Assembly (NCBI GenBank): GCA_026826555.1
Contig: JAKSZT010054308.1
Coordinates: 674,199-738,198 of the forward strand
DNA: 64,000 bases
DNA from: Tolypeutes matacus
Lineage: Eukaryota; Chordata; Mammalia; Cingulata; Chlamyphoridae
Direction of reading: 5' to 3'
In this document: in pieces, positions 57,001-64,000 of the stretch
Numbering within the stretch: position 1 is the stretch's first letter
How the letters are laid out: each line of letters opens with the position of its first letter
Notes under the pieces: model-generated
Told to the model about the DNA's origin: nothing
The model's database searches: none
What the model saw: the letters and a program-made list of their open reading frames with translations, nothing else
Translations under genes and position numbers: made by a program

Positions 57001-57690
57001 CAGGCCTCCCTCTCATGGATGTTTGAAGCTGCCAAGATTTTGTCCCAGGCTATCCATCTCTACAGTTTTTTATACTCCTTTTGTTGTCTCAAGCTGATTT
57101 TGCCTGGAGGGAAAATTCTGGGATGTAGAGCATGCTGGAGATGCATCCCAAGTCAGTCTTGTCCAGCCAAAACAGGGCCAAGGACCCACGAAGGAAGAGA
57201 ATATTGGCTTTTAAATATCAATGAGTGGGAATTAAGAAGGGAACCTTGAGCTTCTTCCATGTCTCCCAAAGATAAGCCTTCTTGGCCAGCCCAGCAAATG
57301 CAGCCTTTCAATAACTGTCCCACACAACCCTGAGGAAGCATAGCATCTATAAGTCTCCTCCACCATGGCCTTTGTCCAGGACAGTTTGAAAAATGGTCAC
57401 CCTCAGAGCTGGGCTCCCAGTGATCAGAAGTCACTAAGCAAAAGCTGTGATCAGTAATGGAACATGCTCACCCCTGGAATTGGAGGAGAGGATTTTTTTG
57501 TCCAATTCTGTCACCAGCAAGTTAGCCAGAGGCCAGACCCCACTGTGGCCTGCAGTGAGAGTGGATAATAGGCACTATTAGCTGCGGCGGGGGAGAGAAC
57601 AATTTACCATAATTTAACAGCCTCTTCCTCCCACTCTTCCCTGGATGCTGTACAGTGTTCCTCCTGCCCCTCAAGTTTCAAGATTGTTGT

Positions 57691-58149
57691 TTCAGACAGT
57701 TCCTGCCTGTTTAACAGTTGTTCTGCTCATAATTCTCTTAGCTCTCTTTAAATCCAGAACAGTCTCCATCCCTATCCTCTTTTTTCAGACATTAGATTGT
57801 TGATTAGACAAGGCCAGTTTTCCTGTCAAATGTCCCATCTTCTAGATACATTTGATTGTTCATTTTTGTGTTATTTAATTTGCTATTTATACTCCTGTCA
57901 GTTGGAGTTCAGGCCTAAACTCTGAATCATGCTAAGAGAAAGAAGCTAACTTCAAAGCACTACATAATCTGGGTTCTGTTTACATAATATTACTGAAGAT
58001 GCAAAATTCTAGGGACAGAAAACAACAGATTGGGCTGGGGACTGGAGCTTGAGAGAAGGGTTGTCTACTAGAACTCAGAGCAATTCGTGCGGTTACGGAA
58101 CTGTTCTACATCTTGATTATGGTGGTGGCTACACCACTGCATACTTTAT
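57691..58149. other. Gene-free stretch, partly old L1 end
   Basis: 58085-58150 (GGAACTGTTCTACATCTTGA, TTATGGTGGTGGCTACACCA) is an old L1 3' end phrase. The rest is not recognised. Confidence 0.45.
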
Positions 58150-59008
58150 CAAAATTACAGTGTAGTACAATAGAAATAGATGAGTTCCAATGTTTGTAGC
58201 AGCATTATTCACTATTGCCAAAAGCTGGAAGCAACCCAAGTGTCCATCAACAGATGACGAGACAAGCAAATTGTGGTATATACATACAATAGAATATTAC
58301 TCAGCTGTGAGAAGGAATGCAGTATTAACACATGGGACAACAGGGATGAATCTTGAAGACCTTAAGTTGAGTGAATAAACCAGTCACTGAAGGACAAATA
58401 TTCCATGACCTCATTGATATGACTTAAGCAAATTGAGCAGAATCACAGAGATAGAGTCTGGTTGGTGGGTTATCAGGAGACAGAAAAGGAGTAGAGTGTG
58501 GTGAGCCAACGGTCAAAATGGGCAAAACCTATGATAAAGTGGAAGGGGGTGCCTGGGCAGTGGATGAGGCTGACAATGATGCAGTGATATGAATGGGTTT
58601 GATGGTGCTGGGATGTGAGGGGGAGTGGGGGGGGGTTGGTTGGACTATCCATGGAACTGGGGGGAGGGCAGGAGGAAGGAACAAGTGAACTCTGGGGATT
58701 TGTAGATCTCTGGTTAAAACTACAATGGTGGGTGGCAAGGCCCCAGGATGTGTAAGTCCATTGAGGGTGGTGGGCCATACTTGTGGGAGATGTTTGTGTG
58801 GGAGGTGGTGAGAGGTGTGGGAGGTGGGCAACATGGGAATCCCAGTGGGTTCCGTGTAATATTTTAGGTAATCTAAGCACCTTTTAAAATATATTTATAT
58901 ATATATAAATAACATTTTTGTAAGCAAATGCACATATATGCATATATATTTATATATCATTTTACAAATATTGGTATATATTGTGAAAATTTTGATTTTT
59001 ACCCACAA

Positions 59009-59040
<32 letters not shown>

Positions 59041-60615
59041 CTACAATGGTGGGAATGTTCTTTTGGCAGATATAGAAAAGGAGGGTTACTGGTGCCGGGC
59101 GTTGGGGGTGGGGCACACCTGCGGCAGGCTTCTATGAATATGAATATGTTCATCTTGTCATGGTGTTTTGTCTCAGTGGGTGGAGTCCCACACAATAAAC
59201 AAGAAAATATTAAACTCCCATCTTGAGGAGTCCTGTTATGTTCTCAATTAGAGAGGGGCAAGAATCTCTTGAGAACATAGGCAGTGCCTAATAAAAGAAA
59301 ACAGACAAATATTTCAAGGACTCAATATTATTGCATCTAACTATGAACCTTATTCTTCAAAAATTGAAACCTGGTGTTTACCATAGGTGCTGAGGGGTGG
59401 GGGAGGGAAGAATAAAATAGATGGAACATAGAACATTTTTTAGGGCATTGTAATTGTTCTGCATGATTTTGCAATGACAGCTACTAGGCCATTTAAAATT
59501 TTGTCAAAACCTATAAAAGTGTATGGTCAAAAGGTAAACCATAACGTAAACCATTGACCATGGTTAGTAGCAGTGATTCAGTATTTGCACATCAATTATA
59601 ACAAATGTACCATACTCATGTAAGAGGTTATTAATAGAGTGGGGAGGTGGATATGGGAATTCCCTATATTTTCTATGTGACTTTTCAGTAACCTAAAACT
59701 TCTTTGAAAATAAAGTGAAAAAAAGAAAGACGCTGGTGGAACATACAGAAGAAATTTTTACTGTATGTAAAAGATAACAGCTCTTATGGTGATGAAAGAC
59801 ACAATGAAAAATTTTTTTATTTTTTATTTTTGTGTTTATTTGTTATTTTATCATTATTATTATTATTATTATTATTATTTTGGCTTTGTTTTTGGAGAAG
59901 TTTTGAATTTCAGAAGGGTCACAGCTGTGGCAGCAGAGGATCACTGGTGCAGGGTGTCGATGATGGGGGGATGTGTGGGGACGGTGCATCTGGTGCATGT
60001 CTCTGTGTCATATGAATATGTTCAAGTGGTCATGGAATGTTGTCTTGCCACCCAAAAACCAAAAGAATATTGGATTCCATCCTGGGAAGTCCTGTCACAT
60101 TCTCTAATAGAGTGGCAAGAATCACCCTGGTACATGAGCAGTGCCTATGAAAGGAGGACAGACAATTATGCCAGGCCCTTGATATTGATGGTGGATCTTG
60201 TTCTTATGGAATTTAAACTTAGCTAGTTATTATATATTGCCTAAGATTTACTTCCAGAAAGCCTCCTTGTTGCTCAACTGTGGGCTCTCTCTTAGCCAAA
60301 CTCAGCATATAAACACACTACTTTCCCTCTCATGTGAGACATGACTCCTAGGATGAGCCTCCCTGGAACCAAGGGATTATTACCACTAGTAAAATTGTGT
60401 GGTGTGAAGTGTAAAGTATAATATAAACTATAGACCATGGTTAGTAGCAATGCTTCAATACTTGTTCATCAATTGTAACAAACGTACCACACTAATGAAA
60501 GATGTTAATAGGGAAAATTGTGGGAGGGGGAGGAGATGGGGTATATGGGAATCCCCTATATTTTTGATATGACATTTATGAAATCTAAAGCTTCTTTAAA
60601 ATAAATTTAAAAAAG
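58150..60615 (+). mobile_element. L1 ORF2 end plus long two-module 3' UTR
   Basis: 58180-58375 is ORF2 C-terminal text (IAKSWKQPKCPS, HTIEYYSAVRRNAVLTHG). The 3' UTR follows. Module A, about 59050-59730, holds ATATGAATATGTTCATC, CATCTTGAGGAGTCCTGTTA, GAGGGGCAAGAATC and an end CTAAAACTTCTTTGAAAA. Module B, about 59930-60615, holds ATATGAATATGTTCAAG, CATCCTGGGAAGTCCTGTCA, GAGTGGCAAGAATC and an end TCTAAAGCTTCTTTAAAA. A small L1 insertion is nested at 58733-59036. Confidence 0.8.
58733..59036 (+). mobile_element. Short L1 3' UTR insertion nested in another L1
   Basis: Begins TGGCAAGGCCCCAGGATGTG and matches 50409-50560 of the full-length L1, ending in a T-A-rich stretch and an A run. Perfect 17-bp duplication AAAACTACAATGGTGGG at 58716-58732 and 59037-59053. 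Confidence 0.92.
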
Positions 60616-62335
60616 GAAATGGATGAATTTTGCTCTATATAAATTATACATTAATAAAAAGTTAATCTAAAATTAAGAATAAATGAAAGCAGGACTATAG
60701 CATTTTCACAGACAAAAAGGATCAATATAGAAAAGATATCAATTATCTCCAAACTAATATTTAGACTCAATTCAAACTAAAACAAAATCTCACAACTTTG
60801 TGTGAGCAGTATGCGTGTTCATGTAAAACTTGACAACTGACTCTGAAATTTATAAGAATTTTAAATGGGAAAAATAGCGAGCACTTTAAAAAGAGAGAAA
60901 AATCTGGGATGTTTTCCTTTGTGAGATAACAGGAATTCTTAAAAAGTTACAATAATTAAAATAGTACAGTGTTAGCAGAGAGCTAAACAAATAGAGCCAT
61001 GAAACAGAATGGAAGACCCAGAAAAGAACCACACATCAGGACACTTGATTTATTACAAGGTTGCTTTAGAGTTGTGTGGAAAGAATCATTTTTAATAAAT
61101 GGTATTTCAATATGGAGTATTCATGTGGAAAAATCAAATCAGATGTTCCCTTCACCACGTATCATAAAATCAACGCCAGAAGTGTTAGAAAAACAAAACT
61201 ATAAGGCAATTTAGAGGATAACATAGAAAAATATAATAAATTAAATATCTTGGGGTAGGTTAAAAATTTCTTAAAGGACTGATGATAAAGACTCTTATAA
61301 TGAGGGAATAAATGGATGATTTTGACTACAATAAATCTAAGATAGTTTATTTTTCATGAGACACCATTAAGAAAGTGAGTGAACAAGGCACAAAATGGGA
61401 AAAACATTTGCAACAATTAAAATCAATAAGATTTTAAAATCAAATAAGAAGTAGCCAAACATATATATAAACAACTTTTAAAACTCAATCCATAAAAATC
61501 CAGACAATCCAATAAAAAAAATGGACAAGAGCACTACATAAAAAGTACATTTCAAAATGGCTAACAAGTATTAAAAATCTTTAACATAATTAACAATTGG
61601 TGGAGTGCAAATTAATCTGTAATAGGAAACTTGTTACATATCCACTATATTGTCAAATTTTTTAAAGCCTGACAATAATTGATTTAAAGAAACAGAGCAA
61701 ACAGGAACTCCCCTCCATATCTGGGGGAAGTTTTTATTGGTATATTATTGTAATTATCTACTAAAGTTGAATGAATAAGCGTATAATCTATGTCTACACC
61801 GGTAATATACACTAAAGAAACGTGTGCGTATATATCCTAGCAGACGTGAAGAAAATGTTCATAAGAGCTTCAAACAAGAAACAAAGGTCATCATCAATAG
61901 AGTAATAATTATATTGTTCTTACAATAATAGACTAACAAACAATAGTGAATAGAGCTACATGGAAGGCCACAGATGAAACTGAACTGATATGATAATATA
62001 CTGTTCGCTGAAAGCAGAAAGGCATAAAAGACTGTGTATAGTATGATTCCATTTATAAAAGAGCAAATACAGTAAAGTATTTAGATGCCTAAATTGATGG
62101 TTAAATATAAAGAGAAGCAAGGTAGCTATAAGATTAAGAGTCAAGACACTGGATATTGACGGGCGGGTGGGGGGTTGTGATTAATTAGGGACACCTGGGG
62201 TCTACATAGCCCATTTGGTAATGTCCTCTGCAGCATGTGAGCAGGCCCATAGAACTGTTAATTCTGTATGGCTGCATTTTATGAACCTTCCGTGTAATTG
62301 TGTAATATTTCACAATAAAGTTTCATTAAAGAAGA
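60616..62335 (+). mobile_element. Old L1 ORF2 to 3' end
   Basis: AACAGAATGGAAGACCCAGA, AATCAGATGTTCCCTTCACC, TTTTGACTACAATAAATC and, near the end, GTAATATTTCACAATAAAG are eroded ORF2 and 3' UTR text. Its 3' part sits at the same place relative to the fourth SPRR copy as 33491-34360 does to the third. Confidence 0.6.
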
Positions 62336-62559
62336 TGAAATGAAGGAGAAAGAAAAGAAGTAGAAGGGGGTGAAACAGAAGAAAGAATAGAAAGAAAAAT
62401 ATAAGCTGCCCATAACCACTCTAGACTTCATTCAAGTTCAAGAACTGAGCCTTAATAAAAGTTATCTGGAGTCAGTAAACCTGCATAAATCTATCTTCCT
62501 AAATTATTTTCAGAGATTGATCCTAAGCTCCATGCACAATATTTCAAGTTATACTTTCA

Positions 62560-62889
62560 CAGGAATGAATTGATTTGATTTCTTTTAAGATGGGGAAATT
62601 AACAGGCCTGCCTTCACTTGATCAACCCTTAAAAATAGCCTTCAAATTTGCCAAATGAATTTTAAATTATCATGCTGTTGGTTAAAACTATTATGGAAAT
62701 ACATTTGAACAACCATACATACTTCTGGTCAATTTGTTGCAGATATCATTAACTTTATTAGATCTTCTGAAAAAGCAATTATATGAGAATTGAAACTCAT
62801 GTGGATGTAATATTTTGTTGCCCTAACCAGCAGCACAATTCCGCCTTCAAACTTAGCTAGCATGGCCTACAGCCACTCCTGATAGCCCC
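62560..62889. repeat. Duplicated SPRR flank (fourth unit)
   Basis: 62570-62750 is paralogous to 34460-34640 as described there. No gene. Confidence 0.6.
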
Positions 62890-63345
62890 TGTGACACCTA
62901 CAGTCTCAATCTCTACCACTTTCTCCTTGCTCCCTGCTCCTCAGCCTCACAGGACTGTTGTCTCCTCCTTGGCTGTGTCTTTGCATATGCTGTGTCCTCT
63001 CCTTGGGATACTCTATCTCCAGATATCACCAAGACTTGATCTTCTCTTTAGTAAAGTCTCTGTCAAAAACCCTTTAAGAGAAGCATTCCCTGGTAATCTT
63101 TGCAAGAGTGTGTAGTCCTCATCCCATCTTTTCCCTCCTATTTTGCTTTTATTTTTACTCATGTAAAGTATTACTTCCTGGATTTATATTACTTCCTGGA
63201 TTTATATGTCTTCATATTTGTTGATTGATGCATTGTCTATATAGCTCATGAGGCAAGGCGTTTGTTTGGTCACCATCCACCACATCCTCAGCACATAAAA
63301 CACTACCTGCCACATAACAGGCATTCAAAAGCATTTGCAAATGAA
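62890..63345 (+). repeat. L2 3' end fragment (fourth unit)
   Basis: CTTGGCTGTGTCTTTGCATA, TGCTGTGTCCTCTCCTTGG, GAAGCATTCCCTGGTAATC, GGCAAGGCGTTTGTTTGGTC and CAGCACATAAAACACTACC follow L2 order. The 18-bp unit TTACTTCCTGGATTTATA is doubled at 63171-63206. Confidence 0.8.
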
Positions 63346-63394
63346 TGAATCAATTACTGCAGTACACTGAGCTGACATCATCCTTTCCTACTCT

Positions 63395-63475
63395 TTACAG
63401 ATCAGGAACCTGAAGCTGAGGGAGTTCAAGTAATATTTTCAAAGTCACACACAATAAAAAGGAGCTGAAATTGGT
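63395..63475 (-). repeat. MIR fragment (fourth unit)
   Basis: CTTTACAGATCAGGAACCTG, AAGCTGAGGGAGTTCAAGTA and TTTCAAAGTCACACAC are minus-oriented MIR core, again between the L2 and the SPRR end. Confidence 0.8.
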
Positions 63476-63666
63476 TAAAACCAATAAAAGAGAATTCTTA
63501 ATATACCCAAAGCACAAGACATTTTCCATCAAGATTGGATTCAGTGATGATAAAGGTTGAATGTAATAATTCAACAGGGAAAAAAAAGGAAAATTCACCT
63601 AAAGTAGGGAATAAAAACACAGACTGAGAACAAAAGTAATATGGGTTCAACCATGAAACACGTGCT

Positions 63667-63672
63667 TTTATT
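63667..63672 (-). terminator. Poly(A) signal of the fourth SPRR copy
   Basis: AATAAA on the minus strand within CCATGAAACACGTGCTTTTATT, matching the intact gene's block. The 3' UTR is 63673-63974. Confidence 0.85.
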
Positions 63673-63974
63673 GGAGCAGCAGAGGAATAGTTACAATTGC
63701 TCACAGGATAGATCAATGCCTAGAGCACAGACAGACGGACGGAAGAGAGAACAGGCTGTGCTGCACTGCAAGAGCTTAGACCTTGATCCTGCCCCTCATC
63801 TTCCAGCAACATGAAATCAACTCAAGGGACTAAGCCTTTCTCTGTCAGCTGCAACCTGGGTGCAGGGTTGGGGAAGGTGCCATCTGTCACCGCAGCTGAG
63901 GGAGAATGGAGTCCTGGATGTGAGAAGAACCACTGGATCTGGCCGTTTCATGGTCCCGAGGAATTATGGTGCCG

Positions 63975-64000
63975 TTACTTGCTCTTGGGTGGACACTTAT
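63975..64000 (-). CDS. SPRR2: SPRR2-type gene, C-terminal end only
   Basis: The minus strand reads KCPPKSK then TAA (63975-63977), the conserved SPRR2 tail seen in the intact gene (QKCPPKSK). The tail Lys residues are transglutaminase substrates in this family. The 3' UTR is collinear with that of the intact gene over about 300 bp, so it is a close paralogue. Before KCPPKSK the codon is incomplete (the window ends) and reads N-A-T, not the CAG seen in the intact copy. The rest lies beyond the window, so whether it is intact cannot be judged. Confidence 0.85.

Larger units (their letters stand above)
50975..57690 (-). mobile_element. Old L1, minus strand, near full length with nested insertions
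   Basis: From left to right: 3' UTR and ORF2 C-terminus (50975-52075, 52751-53290), then ORF2 with the endonuclease (54230-55400; IKETIHQEDVTIINMYAPNS, then VGDFNTPL), ORF1 (about 55780-56700; complement of an RRM and coiled-coil) and a 5' UTR (about 56830-57690). Nested in it are a DAS SINE (51590-51783), an L1 3' UTR in the other direction (52085-52533), another DAS SINE (52548-52736) and a solo LTR (53513-54068). 53290-53510 is not typical L1 and may be another insertion. All frames are broken. Confidence 0.8.

Noticed and set aside
56860..57249. 129-aa open frame on the plus strand
   Set aside because: Antisense to the 5' UTR region of the old minus-strand L1; no independent gene signal.

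Overview
This window looks like mammalian nuclear DNA from a xenarthran, most likely an armadillo such as Dasypus. The main clue is a set of tRNA-Ala-derived SINEs of the DAS type, described from armadillos. They start near GGGAAGCGG-TGTGGCTCAA, carry a GGTTCGGTTCCC B box and have an A-rich tail. Old mammal-wide repeats (L2, MIR, MLT1) and many L1 copies agree. I infer the species from these repeats; no marker gene proves it.

The only real genes are small proline-rich (SPRR2-type) genes of the epidermal differentiation complex. All lie on the minus strand. One is intact: CDS 35722-36051, 109 aa, with a non-coding first exon, a 728-bp intron, a TATA box and a poly(A) signal. A second copy (9355-9639) keeps its start and splice acceptor but carries two compensating indels and a lost stop. 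A third is a fossil: a decayed 3' UTR (18530-18720) beside a decayed promoter flank (18730-19080), with an L1 inserted in its 3' end. The last 26 bases hold the C-terminus of a fourth copy, whose 3' UTR lies in the window. Each copy sits beside the same old L2 + MIR block, so the locus grew by segmental duplication. The intact protein would act as a precursor cross-linked into the cornified envelope of skin by transglutaminases.

Layout. 1-4745: L1 sequence (+) broken by two different LTRs and a DAS SINE. 4746-9003: duplicated flank with DAS SINE, hexanucleotide satellite, L2 and MIR. 9004-9660: first SPRR copy. 9661-16140: intron-like and flanking DNA, then a second duplicated flank. 16141-18515: twin-primed L1 (-). 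18530-19080: SPRR fossil. 19200-25520: L1 pieces and a DAS dimer with a minisatellite. 25800-28710: HMGB1 retropseudogene split by an L1. 28711-35433: SINEs, a solo LTR, old L1 and L2/MIR. 35434-37180: intact SPRR2 gene with promoter. 37180-41004: a solo LTR, MLT1 and unrecognised DNA. 41017-50604: full-length 9.6-kb L1 with perfect target-site duplication. 50975-57690: older L1 (-) with four nested insertions. 57900-62335: further L1 (+). 62336-64000: fourth SPRR flank and gene end.

The most unusual structure is the L1 lineage. Its 5' UTR has two tandem units of about 215 bp, and its 2.9-kb 3' UTR appears to be built from two diverged copies of one module. No CRISPR array, operon or functional tRNA/rRNA gene was found.
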